Positions 46,038-55,730 are shown, numbered from the stretch's first letter. The stretch is DNA of 64,000 bases from Microbacterium hydrocarbonoxydans (GCF_900105205.1 NZ_FNSQ01000005.1:1426001-1490000); one strand, 5' to 3'. The notes: generated by a model from the sequence alone, not told the origin. A program made the numbers and translations.

Positions 46038-47494
46038 TCAGACGAACATCACTCGACGCTGCGGTCGGTCGGCGTAGGACCTGCCGAGCGGACTGGTCCA
46101 GGTGACGGTCCCATCGGGCAGCTGCCGGGCGGACCATCGGTGACGGTCGTCGATGTCGGGATGTTTGAGCGAGTGATGGGTTCTGCAGAAGTGGCTCAGG
46201 TTGTCGACGTGCGTCCGTCCGCCACGAGCATGGTCGTGGTTGTGGTCTATCTCGCAGCGATGCACTGGCATCCTGCACCCGGGGAAGCGGCAATGCTGGT
46301 CGCGAGCGCGCAGATACCGGCGCATCGACTCCGACGGGGTGTAGGAGTCTGTCTCGCGCACGAGGCCGGTCGGCGTGAGGAAGAGCCGAGTCCATCCGCC
46401 GTTGCAGCCGGCCAGTCGCCGGGCGACCTCGGGATCGAGCGGGCCGTGGCCGTCGAGCTCGGCGGGCCGATCGTCGGCGCCGATGAGCGTGCTGGCCGCG
46501 ACCGTCACCTGGATGCGGGCCGAGACGTGCTCGAGTCCGGAGCCGTTCACTGCGCTCGGATCGGCAGCGAGCAGCAGATCGCTGAGAAGGTCTGCGCGGA
46601 TCTGGTCGAACGTGCGCTGATCGCCCGCGAGGTGTTCGATGTCGGGACTCGTCGGATCGGTCATCGGGTCGACGGGCGTGGTGAACGGATCGGTGGTGAA
46701 CGTGCCGTCCTCGCCGACGATGATGCCGCCATCGAAGTAGGCGTCGTAACGCGGGTCTTCGGGGAGAAGTCGTCGAGGTGGCGGGAGCCCTCCGGAGCAT
46801 CCGTCGGTTCGAGGACGGGCTCGCGCTCGTCGCGAGTGCGGGCCACCTGCCGCGCCATACGCGTGAGTCGATCGTGGATGGCCACTGCCACCCACTCCGG
46901 AAGGATGGCCGTGAGCACGGCGAGTCCATCCTCGACCGACCTGACGGTGACTGAACGCTCATCGGTGGCCTTGCGCTGCTTCTCGACGACGGTCAAACCG
47001 ACGAGCGCTGCAGCGGCCTTCCGCGCGCGGATCCCCGTCCGCGCGACGGTGTCCTGTTCAGCGATCACGAGAGCGGCCGTCTCATACAGGGTCATCGTGT
47101 CCGGCTCCACGCGTCCCGCCCGTACGGCGTCATCGACGATCTCGCCGGCCCGCACGATCTCACGGACGTGGCGAGCGGTGATGGCCCCCGCTTCGAACGC
47201 GGCACGCACATTCGGCATGGTCCTGTGCAGCGTTCGAGCGTCGGTGAAGCCATACTCGACGGAGCCTGTCGTCAGATGTCCGGCTGCGGAGTACTCGGCG
47301 ATCATGGATCGGTAGATCGAATCGCGATGGTGAGGGCTGTCGGACACATCGGCGTCGTGGAGGGCGATCCGCTCGACAAGGAGCCCGTACGCCTCGGCCT
47401 CGAGCACGGCGATCTGCCGCCGCTTCTCGAGCCAGTCATCGAGCAGGCGGCGGCGTTCCTCTAGGTCGAGGTCGAGATCGGTGGTCCGCGGCAT
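46038..47494 (-). pseudogene. DUF222/HNH endonuclease (13E12 family), frameshifted
   Basis: The N-terminal DUF222 part is read from the ATG at 47494 in one frame and the HNH part in another; the switch is near 46758-46764, where the natural reading would pass from HLDDFSP to EDPRYDAYFDGG. One missing G in the coding strand explains it. Together the parts give about 485 residues, the normal family length. The HNH motif is intact (CRFPGCRMPVHRCEIDHNHDHARGG, HFCRTHHSLKH, each with Cys and His ligands). TAAACT lies six bases before the ATG and an SOS box overlaps it. It could be a sequencing error, a pseudogene, or a rare frameshift. Confidence 0.85.
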
Positions 47495-47504
47495 ATCTCG
47501 AGTT

Positions 47505-47520
47505 TAGAACGTATGTTCGA
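47505..47520. promoter_or_regulatory. LexA (SOS) box upstream of the HNH gene
   Basis: TAGAACGTATGTTCGA differs at one position from the actinobacterial SOS consensus TCGAAC-N4-GTTCGA. It overlaps the minus-strand -10 (TAAACT, 47501-47506) of the DUF222/HNH gene, so LexA binding would block it. In M. tuberculosis several 13E12-family genes belong to the LexA regulon, which supports the call. Confidence 0.75.
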
Positions 47521-47532
47521 TATGTGGGAGGG

Positions 47533-47919
47533 TTAGTCCAGGTATATACCGTCATCCTCCGGGCGGCGGCCTCGCAGCCTGTCGATGTCCCGGCGTTCGC
47601 GCTTGGTCGGTCGGCCGGCCCCGCGGTCACGGAGGCCGAGAGCTGCCTGCGGCTCCCGCTCCGGCGTGCGATCCTCATATGCCAGTGCGGCGAGGGGTGC
47701 CCCCACCCTCTTGACGAGCAGCTGGCGCACGATGAGGATCCGATCGAAGCCGGCGATGCGCACGCGAAGCTCGTCGCCGATGCGGATGTGCTGCGCGGCC
47801 TTCACCTTGTCGCCGTTCACCCGTACATGCCCGGCGCGGCATGCAGTCGTCGCCGCGGAGCGCGTCTTGTACACGCGGATCGCCCATAGCCAGCTGTCGA
47901 CACGTGCGGCGTCGGCCAT
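47533..47919 (-). CDS. S4-domain RNA-binding protein (Hsp15/HslR type)
   Basis: 128 residues from the ATG at 47919 (AGGAG site seven bases away); a GTG one codon earlier is possible. Residues 4-64 are an S4 domain: ARVDSWLWAIRVYKTRSAATTACRAGHVRVNGDKV. Hsp15-like proteins bind stalled 50S subunits that carry peptidyl-tRNA and help recycle them. The C-terminal 40 residues are Arg-rich (GRPTKRERRDIDRLRGRRP), which suits RNA binding. It ends 38 bases before the HNH gene. Confidence 0.88.
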   Translation of the reverse strand: MADAARVDSWLWAIRVYKTRSAATTACRAGHVRVNGDKVKAAQHIRIGDELRVRIAGFDRILIVRQLLVKRVGAPLAALAYEDRTPEREPQAALGLRDRGAGRPTKRERRDIDRLRGRRPEDDGIYLD

Positions 47920-48042
47920 CACAAGGCTCCTCTGCGCGAGTCGCTCACGGGGCCACGCCGGAACGGTCCCGGCGAGGGAGCGATGGACGGGCGGCTGCGT
48001 TGCATCCCTCCATCGTATGGCCGCAGCATTCGACAGGGCCGC

Positions 48043-48495
48043 TCAGGATTCGACGGTGACCTGCGTGATCTGGCCGTCGGCGCCCAGATGCACCGCCGGC
48101 CAATAGCCTTCGGGGAAGTGCTCGCCGCAGGTGTCGGAGAAGTGGAGCACGATGGTCCCGTCGTCAGATGCCTCGACCGTGTCAAGGGTCAGATCGGACG
48201 CCGCGTCCTCGAGTTCGTGCGGTTCGGGCGTGCCGGTGCTGAACGCTGAGACCACGGCATACGTCGCGAGCCGTCGCAGTGCCGGGAGCGCGGTGATGGT
48301 GTCGCGGACGTGGGGGAGGAGTGTGCTCGCGTCATCGGCGTTCGTCCCCTCGATCATGAGCTCGAGCTCGGCGCCGTCGAGCTCGATGCTGCCCGCGTAC
48401 CAGTCGTGGGTGAGGATCGTGCCGTCAGACAATTCGGTCGTCGCGCGGATCAGCGTGCCGAGTTCGGGGTCGTTGATCGGGTGCTCATCGCTCAT
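48043..48495 (-). CDS. Hypothetical protein, possibly DUF2004-like
   Basis: 150 residues, acidic and soluble. I do not recognise it firmly. Visible features are TTELSDGTILTHDWYAGSIELDGAELELMIEG near the N-terminus and HFSDTCGEHFPEGYWPAVHLGADGQI at the C-terminus, which resemble small actinobacterial proteins of the DUF2004/DUF6985 kind. Codon use matches the core genes. It stands alone, with the GNAT gene upstream on the same strand. The 120 bases before the S4 gene hold nothing evident. Confidence 0.7.
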   Translation of the reverse strand: MSDEHPINDPELGTLIRATTELSDGTILTHDWYAGSIELDGAELELMIEGTNADDASTLLPHVRDTITALPALRRLATYAVVSAFSTGTPEPHELEDAASDLTLDTVEASDDGTIVLHFSDTCGEHFPEGYWPAVHLGADGQITQVTVES

Positions 48496-48537
48496 GCATC
48501 CACGCTAGTGGTCCGCACGTCGGGACAGGCGCGTCGC

Positions 48538-49116
48538 TCAGAGAGTGAGCGCCACGAGTGTGCGGCCGGGCTTCATCTCGGTCTGCACGTCGAATCCGGC
48601 CGAGAGGAAGGTGCTGAGCGTGCCGTGGAACAGATCATTCGTCCGCTTCTTCTCACCGTGGGTGTCGACCGGATAGCCCTCGATGATCCGCGCGCCGGAT
48701 GAGCGCGCGTAGTCGACAGCTGCTCGCAGCAGCACGGCGTTGAGCCCTGATCCTCGATGCTCCCGACGGACGACGAAGCATGTCACGGCCCAGACCGACT
48801 CGTCTTCGAAAGGCTCGGCGGTCGCGGCCGCGATGATGCGCGTGCGGGGGACCCGCGCATGTTTCGCACGCGGGCCGATGCGGATCCACCCCGCCGCTTC
48901 GCCGTCGACGTACACGATCAGGCCGGGCGGAGGACCCGCCGCGATCTCATCTCGCAGCATCTCCGTGCGTTGCGGAGTCGTCGTGCCGTTCCAGTCCTTG
49001 TTGCTCAGCATCGGCCAGATGCACTGGCAGCTGGCGCCGTCGCCGCCACCGGTGAGGGCATGCTGAACGTCATCCCATCGCGTGACCGTCGCCACTTCCG
49101 TCGTGATCGTCACCAT
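48538..49116 (-). CDS. GNAT family N-acetyltransferase
   Basis: 192 residues. The acetyl-CoA pyrophosphate loop is RREHRGSG at residues 117-124, preceded by the beta strand VWAVTCFVV and followed by the helix LNAVLLRAAVDYARSSGA. The N-terminal part contains CQCIWPM, seen in a subgroup often found near regulators. GNAT enzymes acetylate amines; the acceptor here cannot be told. It is the last gene before the tRNA and the likely island boundary. Confidence 0.85.
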   Translation of the reverse strand: MVTITTEVATVTRWDDVQHALTGGGDGASCQCIWPMLSNKDWNGTTTPQRTEMLRDEIAAGPPPGLIVYVDGEAAGWIRIGPRAKHARVPRTRIIAAATAEPFEDESVWAVTCFVVRREHRGSGLNAVLLRAAVDYARSSGARIIEGYPVDTHGEKKRTNDLFHGTLSTFLSAGFDVQTEMKPGRTLVALTL

Positions 49117-49234
49117 GTCTGCGACGCTACGCCGGACCTCCGACAGCCCGCAACGCCCGGCGCCCGCTCGGTTCGCGGAGCGCGGCCGGGTGGGGCTAAG
49201 ATAGGGGAGTTGCCTGCGCGAGAGTGCAGATCAA

Positions 49235-49311
<77 letters not shown>

Positions 49312-49349
49312 TTGGGCTGTTGGCATTACTGATTGCAGAACAGCTAGAG

Positions 49350-49392
49350 AAAAGGGAAGGGCACCTGCTTCGAGCAGGTGCCCTTCCCTTTT
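49350..49392. terminator. Strong bidirectional hairpin after tRNA-Pro
   Basis: A perfect 20-bp stem (49350-49369 with 49373-49392) and a TCG loop, with A-run and T-run at the ends, so it can terminate in both directions. Confidence 0.92.
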
Positions 49393-49461
49393 GTGCGTCT
49401 GTGAGATCGGATTCGAGCTCAGGTAGTCGATTCTGAGAGGCTCTGGGGACGAAAACACGAA

Positions 49462-49482
49462 CGCGCCCGGAAACCGGGCGCG
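49462..49482. terminator. Short GC-rich hairpin next to the IS
   Basis: CGCGCCCGG (49462-49470) pairs with CCGGGCGCG (49474-49482) around AAA. It may end minus-strand transcription leaving the transposase gene. Confidence 0.5.
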
Positions 49483-49489
49483 ATCGATT

Positions 49490-51537
49490 GTCCTGGTGTA
49501 GCGGGGAGCGTGCCGGGCGTGCCGCCGGCGGGCGTCGGCAGTGAGCGGAGCTGCTCAGGTACGCATCGGTGTCAGCGCGAGCTGGTCCCGTTGGTCCGCC
49601 GATGCGGTCGTCGATGACGATGTCTGCGCGCCTCGAGGGATGCTGAGGTTGCCGTTGCCCGTGGTCTTCGTGTAGCGGTTGGCCCAGACGCGGTCACGGC
49701 GACGGATGGTGTGGACGCGCGGAGTCGTGCGCGCACGTTCGATCTCCTGGTCGCTGAAGAACGCCGCGATCTTCCGGAGGTTGTGCGCAACGACGAGGAG
49801 TGTGACGAGGATCTGTGCAGCGGCGATTCCGCGGACGCGGCGGCGGCTAGCGTCTCGATGTCCGCGTCGCCCGATGTCTTGAGCTGATCGTTCCCGGACT
49901 CGACGGCGTTGCGGGCGTGGTCGTGGAAGGTCTCCCACTCTTCGGTGCCGTAGTCGAATGCCTGCTGTGGGGCCTGCATCTCGGTGAGGTCGAACGTGGC
50001 GGAATGCTTCTTGCAGATGGTGTCGAGAAACTCTTCCTCGAGGGTCTCGGGCTCGACCTCGGGGCGGGCCTTCTTGGCCGCGCTGAGCATCATCTCGCGG
50101 AGAGGGCAGGTGACGGTCGGGCTGGGGCCGAGGGCAGGGCAGCGCAGCATCACCTTTCCATCAGGCGTCTTCGCCTTGTCTTTGACGTGCAGCTGGTACG
50201 CCTTCCGCTCTTCGATGCGGGCGCGGTGCGTTTGGACGTCGATCACGTCGCCCAGACGATCCGGTGTGGCGTTCAGGAGGGCCTTCGGCGTACTCGGGCA
50301 GTACGCGTCGCCTTCGACGAATAGGGCGCCGTGCTGACCGCCCTTAACTCCCACGCGGTCGGATCGATAGTCCGTGGATGGAGTGAAGCCGGTCTTCAGC
50401 GCGGGCTTCAGGAGTCGGAAGGGCTTGGCGTTGGCCCAGTACTGCTTGTCGGCGTCGGCGATCCCGGGCGCAAGGTCGAACATCGCTGCGGCCTCGAGGA
50501 GGTGCGCGGCTTCTTCGGCGACCTCCATGTTGGGGATGCTGAGCGATGCTGCGACGACGAGGCTCGGGAATCGCTTGGAGCCGGGCTGTTCGGCGTCGAC
50601 GCGGACGGCCAGGTTCGCCACCCATCCCCAGTCGTAGTCCGCCGACTTCCCACGTTCGGGCGCGGTCTGGTCGATCTCGCCCTTCTGATTGTCGACGCGC
50701 TCAGCTTTGCCGCTCTTGACGTGCCACCCGGCGAAGGCGTCCACGGGACCTGGTGGGAGTTCGCCGAGGTTGGCGCCCTGTTCTGCTTTGACCGTGCTCG
50801 CGAGGTGCTTGCGGCTGTACCCCTTGGTGGTGGGTGTGCCGATGTAGGTCTGGTCGAAGGAAACGTCCATCTGCTTCGATGCTCGACGGATAGCCCGAGG
50901 CTGCAGCATGAAGGTCATGCGGATGAACAGGCGGGTGTACTCATCCAGGCGCGCCTTGTACTTCTCTGCACGCTCAGCGTCGTGATTGCGGAGGATCTCC
51001 TGGGTCTGGGCGTGCGTCTTGGCGGTGTACAGCTCCTGAGGGTACGGGTCCATCAGGGTCTTCATCCGGTGGAATGCGCGGATCGTGTTCGTGTACCAGC
51101 GCTTCGTCGTGGCGACGTGGGTGGCGAAGCTCGTCGGGGTCTCGGGGAGGTCGAGGAGCTCGCTCGACTTCGTGGAGAGCCTGTGCTGGAGGACGTACGC
51201 GGCTCGCCGGATGTGTAGCGGTGCCCCTTCCTGAGCAAGAAGGAGGAGGGCGGTGAGCACGGCGCGGTAGGAGATCATCGCGGGCCTGCCGCCCATGCCG
51301 TCGCGGTTCGCATCCTCCGCGGCCCAGCGGTCGAGTTGCTCGAGGATGCCGGACTGCCGGACGCGGGTTTCCGCCAAGGTCACGGTGGAGTCGTCGAACT
51401 GCTGAAGGTTGCGGCCGCGGCCGAGGACCGCACGCTCAGTGATTCCGCACTCATCGTTGTCATCGAAGGCGCGGTAGTGGTCGATGTCGACGGAGGTCAT
51501 CGTGCGACCTCCGCTCCACCAGCGCATCTACCAGGAC
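49490..51537 (-). mobile_element. Insertion sequence, probable extent
   Basis: The transposase gene is bracketed by GTCCTGGT at 49490-49497 and its inverse ACCAGGAC at 51530-51537; inner bases are only partly alike, so these may be the terminal repeats. The open frame of the neighbouring gene remnant stops exactly inside the right copy (TAG after the CCTGG), as expected if the element inserted there. No target duplication is visible. Boundaries are tentative. Confidence 0.45.
49555..51500 (-). pseudogene. DDE-type transposase, frameshifted near the 3' end
   Basis: Read from the ATG at 51500 (a possible ATG lies at 51527). The N-terminal half has SYRAVLTALLLLAQEGAPLHIRRAAYVLQ; a central MDVSFDQTYIGTP and a late HARNAVESGNDQLK look like the acidic residues of a DDE transposase, but I cannot name the IS family. 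Near 49838-49848, at a GCC/CGC repeat, the conserved C-terminus (VRGIAAAQILVTLLVVAHNLRKIAAFF) continues in another frame, to a stop at 49555. One lost base or a -1 frameshift would explain it. The uninterrupted frame to 49572 ends in nonsense. Confidence 0.75.
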
Positions 51538-51812
51538 CTTTCCATCGACGAGAACCCGGGGACGCTCAAGATCGACTGCATGTGCTGGTCAAAGAGGATG
51601 CTGAACATATAGTGCGCAACACCGTGAACTCGCTCTACTCCTGCCCTCACCGACTGTTTTAGTTGGGCAAGCAGACCCGCTGACAGGATTGACTCGTCGA
51701 TTGAGACCGGCAGCAGCATCCCAGCTGCCCTTCGCAGCTCATCATCAGCGAGCTGGTCAGCGTTGAGTCCATCGGGGAGAACGTTGCGCCTGAATCGGCC
51801 TGACTTTCGTTC
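51528..51812 (-). pseudogene. Unidentified gene remnant cut by the IS
   Basis: An open minus-strand frame reads GRFRRNVLPDGLNADQLADD and then GMLLPVSIDESILSAGLLAQLKQSVRAGVE, and runs to a stop inside the presumed IS terminal repeat. The start is not clear. It has natural-looking amphipathic composition but I recognise no family. Probably a truncated gene. Confidence 0.35.
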
Positions 51813-51920
51813 CTATCGGGAGCCTTGTCCAGCGGGTGCCGGCTGGGCTGATTCCAGGTCAGCGTAGTACCCCTCCTCGACCTCGAGTGGGGTGCGCATG
51901 TCGAGCTCGCCGTGGCCTGA
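51813..51920 (-). pseudogene. IS3-family transposase C-terminal remnant
   Basis: HGELDMRTPLEVEEGYYADL is the usual end of IS3-type transposases (the His-Gly then Pro-x-Glu, Tyr-Tyr pattern after the last catalytic Glu). Nothing of the catalytic core precedes it: the upstream frame becomes unrelated near 51920. From there to 52036 I see no gene. Confidence 0.55.
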
Positions 51921-52036
51921 ACAGGTTAGTCCGAAAACGTATCCGGCGTCAGAAATGACCGGAACAGGCTGCGCGTTCTGGCAGTGGAAACTGGCAACCG
52001 CAGACATCGGCGCAAAGCCCCGTGAGTAGCGAGTGT

Positions 52037-53533
52037 CTAGACAGGCCGGTTGTGCTCGGCGAGGTGGTCCATGGTGACGACAGGGCCCGTGCGAAGGATG
52101 AGCGCCTTCTTACGCAGGAATCGAAGAAGCCCGGCAGGTCCCATTCGGGAGCCGCCGAGCCCCGAGCTCTTGAAGGCGACCTTCTCGACGTCGCGCATGA
52201 TGCCGATCGTCAGCGATGTGTCCTGCAGGCTGATAGCGCCGGCGTCGAGACGGCGGGCCACCGCGTCGGACTCCTCCGCCGAGCCGGAGATGACCGCCCC
52301 CGAGAGGCCGAACTCTGAGTCGTTGGCGAGGTCGACGGCCTCGTCGATGCTGTCGTAGGCCATCACAGGCATCACGGGCCCGAAAGTCTCCTCCTTCATC
52401 AACCGCATCGTGTGGTCGACGTCGACGATAACGGTGGGGCGCATGTACCGGCCGCCGCCTTGCTCGATGCTCGGCCCGCCGGTCAGCAGTCGCGCGCCGT
52501 GCTTGACCGCATCTTCGAGATGGCGATCGACGATCTCGGCTTGCCGCTCGAAGATGAAGGGTCCGACGTGACCGTGCCCGGGGTCGGGGAAGCTGAGCTC
52601 GAGCGATTCCGACTGGCGCACGAGCTCCGCGACGAAGGGCTCGTAGATCGTGCGGTCGACGTAGATCCGTTCGGTCGAGAAGCAGAGCTGGCCGGTGTTG
52701 TGCACTGAACCTTTGAGGATGGCCGCGGCCGCCGACGGGACGTCCGCCGAACCGGTGACGATGGCGGCGTCCTTGCCGCCGAGCTCGAGAAAAGCCGGGA
52801 TGAAGCGCGAAGCGCAGGCCGCGGCGATGAGCCTGCCTGTCGCCACGCTCCCGGTGAAGCACAGGGCGTCGACGTTGTTGATGACGGCCTGGCCCACGTC
52901 GGCCGCTCCGGGAATGTAGGCGAACACCGCCGCGAGCTCCGGCACGGCCGCAATGGTCGCCATGACGGGCGCGATGAAGCGGGGTGTGATCTCGCTCGGC
53001 TTCACCACGACGGCGCAGCCGGCGAGGAGGGCAGGGACGGCGTCGGTCGACGATAGGAGGAAGGGGTGGTTCCAGGGGCTGATGATGCCGAGGAGGGCGT
53101 ACGGGTCGAGCTGCGTGGTGTAGGTGACGTCGTTCATCACACTGGAGCGGCCCTCCAGTGTCGCGGCTTCGATGATGCCGGGTGCCTTCGCGCACCAGTC
53201 GCGGACCGAGGCTGCCACCATGTACGGCACCTCTGCCGAGACGCGCACCCGTGCCGTGTCGGTTCCCTCGGCCTCGGCGATCAGCGCCGCATCCCTCTCG
53301 ATCGCGTCGGCCCACCGGAGCATGGCGGAGATGCGGCCGTCGAGACCGAGGTCGCGCCAGGCGCGCTGCGCCTCGCGGAGGCAAACGGCGAGGTCGGCCA
53401 CCTCGGCGGGTGTGGGCGGAACCACCATGTAGTCGACCTCGCCGGTACGCGGGTTACGCGCCCAGAGCCCGTCGGTGCTTGGCGACTCGGTGTCGCCGGG
53501 GGCGGAGGGGCGCGTCGTTGCGGAGTTCGTCAT
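52037..53533 (-). CDS. Aldehyde dehydrogenase
   Basis: 498 residues from the ATG at 53533; the longer frame upstream has no homology-like sequence. NAD(P)-dependent ALDH superfamily: the oxyanion and cofactor region is GIISPWNHPFLL and VVKPSEITP, the general base is Glu250 in FLELGGKDAAIV, and the nucleophile is Cys284 in NTGQLCFSTERI. It oxidises an aldehyde to the acid, possibly the product of the adjacent alcohol dehydrogenase. Last gene of the minus-strand catabolic group, 70 bases after the Fe-ADH stop, where a palindrome sits. Confidence 0.92.
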   Translation of the reverse strand: MTNSATTRPSAPGDTESPSTDGLWARNPRTGEVDYMVVPPTPAEVADLAVCLREAQRAWRDLGLDGRISAMLRWADAIERDAALIAEAEGTDTARVRVSAEVPYMVAASVRDWCAKAPGIIEAATLEGRSSVMNDVTYTTQLDPYALLGIISPWNHPFLLSSTDAVPALLAGCAVVVKPSEITPRFIAPVMATIAAVPELAAVFAYIPGAADVGQAVINNVDALCFTGSVATGRLIAAACASRFIPAFLELGGKDAAIVTGSADVPSAAAAILKGSVHNTGQLCFSTERIYVDRTIYEPFVAELVRQSESLELSFPDPGHGHVGPFIFERQAEIVDRHLEDAVKHGARLLTGGPSIEQGGGRYMRPTVIVDVDHTMRLMKEETFGPVMPVMAYDSIDEAVDLANDSEFGLSGAVISGSAEESDAVARRLDAGAISLQDTSLTIGIMRDVEKVAFKSSGLGGSRMGPAGLLRFLRKKALILRTGPVVTMDHLAEHNRPV

Positions 53534-53586
53534 GTCTGTCAGCCTAGGAATCGTGAATCGAGAGCACCAGCAGATAGATCGGTGCC

Positions 53587-53612
53587 ATCCGATAGCGAGA
53601 GAGCTATCGGAT
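53587..53612. promoter_or_regulatory. Palindrome between Fe-ADH and ALDH
   Basis: ATCCGATAGC (53587-53596) is exactly inverted at 53603-53612 around GAGAGA. It spans the Fe-ADH stop codon. The half-sites contain the same CTAT/ATAG core as the LysR-type sites at 59516 and 61470, so it may be an operator for ALDH; it could also act as a hairpin. Confidence 0.5.
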
Positions 53613-54758
53613 GAGCGCGGCGTGTGGTGTGTACGGCCGCATTGCGGAGCGCGCGATCCGTTCGTAGTCGGCCGCGGTGGCGTCGCCCGGGGCGGTGCGG
53701 TTGAACGCGGTGCCGGCGGCGAGCACACTGAACCCATGCAGGCGACCGGGGTCGACTCCAAGCGCCCCGAGCCCCTCCGGGAGGCCGAGCCGGGAGGTGA
53801 AAAGGGCGAGCTCTTCGGCGAGGTTCTCGGGCGTGGTGCCGAGCGCCCCGGCGACGGCCGTGATCCGCTCCATCGGCACGGCCTCGGCGAGGAAGTTGAC
53901 GGTGTGCGGCAGCAGCACACCAACGACGGTGCCGTGGTGCAGGCCCAGGTCGTCGAACGGCATCGAGAGTGCATGGGTGAGCCCGAGACCCTTCCAGGTC
54001 GTCATGGCTGCCTCGAGCGCGGCCATCATCACGTTCCACCGCGCGTCGCGATCATGGCCGTCGGCCACGGCCCGGGGCAGCCATCTGTGCATCCGGCGCA
54101 GCGCTTCGAGGGCGATGGCGTCGGCCGGCGGATTGACCGCGGGTGAGAGGTACGCCTCGAAGGCGTGGCTGAACGCGTCGACACCGGTCGCCGCGGTCAG
54201 TTGCGGCGGCAGCCCGTGGGTCAGCTCGGGGTCGCAGATCGCCACGCGTGGCACGAGGTTCGGGCCGATGAAGACCTCCTTTTCCCCGGTGGCGAGCGTG
54301 ATGCTCGCTCCGCGCCCGATCTCGCTTCCGGTTCCGGCCGTGGTAGGGATGGCCACGATCGGCGCGATGTCGCGGGTGATCCGCGCCTCCCCGCCTGTGC
54401 GGGCGAGATAGGCCTCGAGGGGTCGGTTGTGCGTGGCGAGGAGCGCGACGGCCTTGCCACAGTCCATGGGCGATCCGCCGCCCACGGCGATCACCCCGTC
54501 GCATCCGTTCTCGCGGTACACGGCCAAAGCGGCGCGCACGGCGGACTCGGTGGGATTGCTCGGCACGTCGAGGAACGAGGGGGCCTCCTCCCACCCGTCG
54601 AGTGACTCCAGCGCCGTCGCCAGCACGCCGTTCGCCTCAAGCCCCCTGTCGGATACGACCAGGGGGCGACGGATGCCAACCCGGAGGAGCTCGTCGGGGA
54701 GCGTCCGCCGGGCGCCGTCGTCGAACTGGATGCGGCCGATGTACTGGATGAGAGCCAT
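53604..54758 (-). CDS. Iron-containing alcohol dehydrogenase
   Basis: 384 residues, the standard group III ADH length. The NAD-binding glycines are in VIAVGGGSPMDCGKAVAL; IPTTAGTGSEIG follows; metal ligands are expected in DAFSHAFEAYLSP and the late LHHGTVVGVLLPHTVNF. Family members include maleylacetate reductase and lactaldehyde or propanediol dehydrogenases. In this cluster it may reduce or oxidise a side-chain alcohol or a ring-cleavage product, together with the ALDH. A GGAG site precedes the ATG. Confidence 0.9.
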   Translation of the reverse strand: MALIQYIGRIQFDDGARRTLPDELLRVGIRRPLVVSDRGLEANGVLATALESLDGWEEAPSFLDVPSNPTESAVRAALAVYRENGCDGVIAVGGGSPMDCGKAVALLATHNRPLEAYLARTGGEARITRDIAPIVAIPTTAGTGSEIGRGASITLATGEKEVFIGPNLVPRVAICDPELTHGLPPQLTAATGVDAFSHAFEAYLSPAVNPPADAIALEALRRMHRWLPRAVADGHDRDARWNVMMAALEAAMTTWKGLGLTHALSMPFDDLGLHHGTVVGVLLPHTVNFLAEAVPMERITAVAGALGTTPENLAEELALFTSRLGLPEGLGALGVDPGRLHGFSVLAAGTAFNRTAPGDATAADYERIARSAMRPYTPHAALIR

Positions 54759-54788
54759 TCGGACTCCTTCGTCGAGCTGCGGTTCAGG

Positions 54789-55730
54789 CTAGTCGAGCAC
54801 GGCCGTCGTTACGGAGAAGCCCGCGATGAACTCCTTGATCGGCCGGTAGAAACGGGTGTCGAGATGGTACGGGCCACTAGCGGCGAGCGCGGAGTACGCA
54901 GCGATCCAGGTGCGCACCTCGTGCGAGGAGTTGCCGGCGGTCTCGGTCATCCACCGCGGGGTCCAGTCGTCGAGCCGGTCGAGCTCGCCGCGTTCGATGA
55001 TGTCGAGGAATGCTTCGTCCCATTCGGGGGCGAGTTCCATGATGTCGGCCTGGCCCGCCGCGAAGGCGTGAGCCGCCGAGATCACGCGCTGCTGCCGGTC
55101 GTTGCGCGCCTCCGGGGTCAGATGTCGGCCACCGCCGAGCAGGAACTCGCGTTGCTCGCGGGTGGCGGTCGCGATGCGGGGGACCGGCGGGTCGTGCGAG
55201 AGCCCGCCCGAGGCGAGGAAGAGAACACGTTTGTCGGTGCCCTCGAAGTGGGCACCGATGGCCTTGCCGAGCGCCCGCACCCTCGAGAGCGGTGTGAACG
55301 GCGGCGCAACCGAGTTGATGAAGACGGGGATCACCGGCTTGGCGGTAATGGAGCCGTAGAGGATCTCGAGCGGCTGCACCGCCCCGTGATCCACCTCCAT
55401 CCGAAGAGAGACGGCGAGGTCGACCCCGTGGTCGAGCACCGACTCGGCCAGCTCTCGGGCGAGGTTGGTGGGCACATCGAGTGGTCCAGCCTCGCTGCCG
55501 TAGTCCCCGATGCTCACCGCTTCGTAACCGAGGCAGAACGGCGGCATCAGCTCGTAGAAGAAGCCGTTGTAGTGATCGGGCCCGAAGCTCACGACGAGCT
55601 CGGGGTCGAAGTCCGTCACGAACGCCCGGGCGGCGGCGAACGCCCCTTCGACGGCATCGGTGGTCTCTTGCCCCGGGTCGACGAGGTCGAGCAGGGGGCT
55701 GTGCGACATGGCGGCGACAGCGACCGGCAT
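54789..55730 (-). CDS. mhpB: 2,3-dihydroxyphenylpropionate 1,2-dioxygenase type
   Basis: 313 residues from the ATG at 55730, almost exactly the length of E. coli MhpB (314). A class III extradiol dioxygenase: Fe(II) opens the catechol ring next to the hydroxyls. Visible are AMSHSPLLDL near the N-terminus (metal His), SFGPDHYNGFFYELMPPFCLG, and LASGGLSHDPPVPR. Neighbouring mhpC, D, E and F support the assignment to the phenylpropionate-type meta-cleavage route, but the exact substrate may differ. GAAGGAG site before the start. Confidence 0.93.
   Translation of the reverse strand: MPVAVAAMSHSPLLDLVDPGQETTDAVEGAFAAARAFVTDFDPELVVSFGPDHYNGFFYELMPPFCLGYEAVSIGDYGSEAGPLDVPTNLARELAESVLDHGVDLAVSLRMEVDHGAVQPLEILYGSITAKPVIPVFINSVAPPFTPLSRVRALGKAIGAHFEGTDKRVLFLASGGLSHDPPVPRIATATREQREFLLGGGRHLTPEARNDRQQRVISAAHAFAAGQADIMELAPEWDEAFLDIIERGELDRLDDWTPRWMTETAGNSSHEVRTWIAAYSALAASGPYHLDTRFYRPIKEFIAGFSVTTAVLD

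Noticed and set aside
49490-51537. Target-site duplication around the IS
   Set aside because: Flanks CGATCGATT and CTTTCCATC do not match, so no direct repeat can be claimed.
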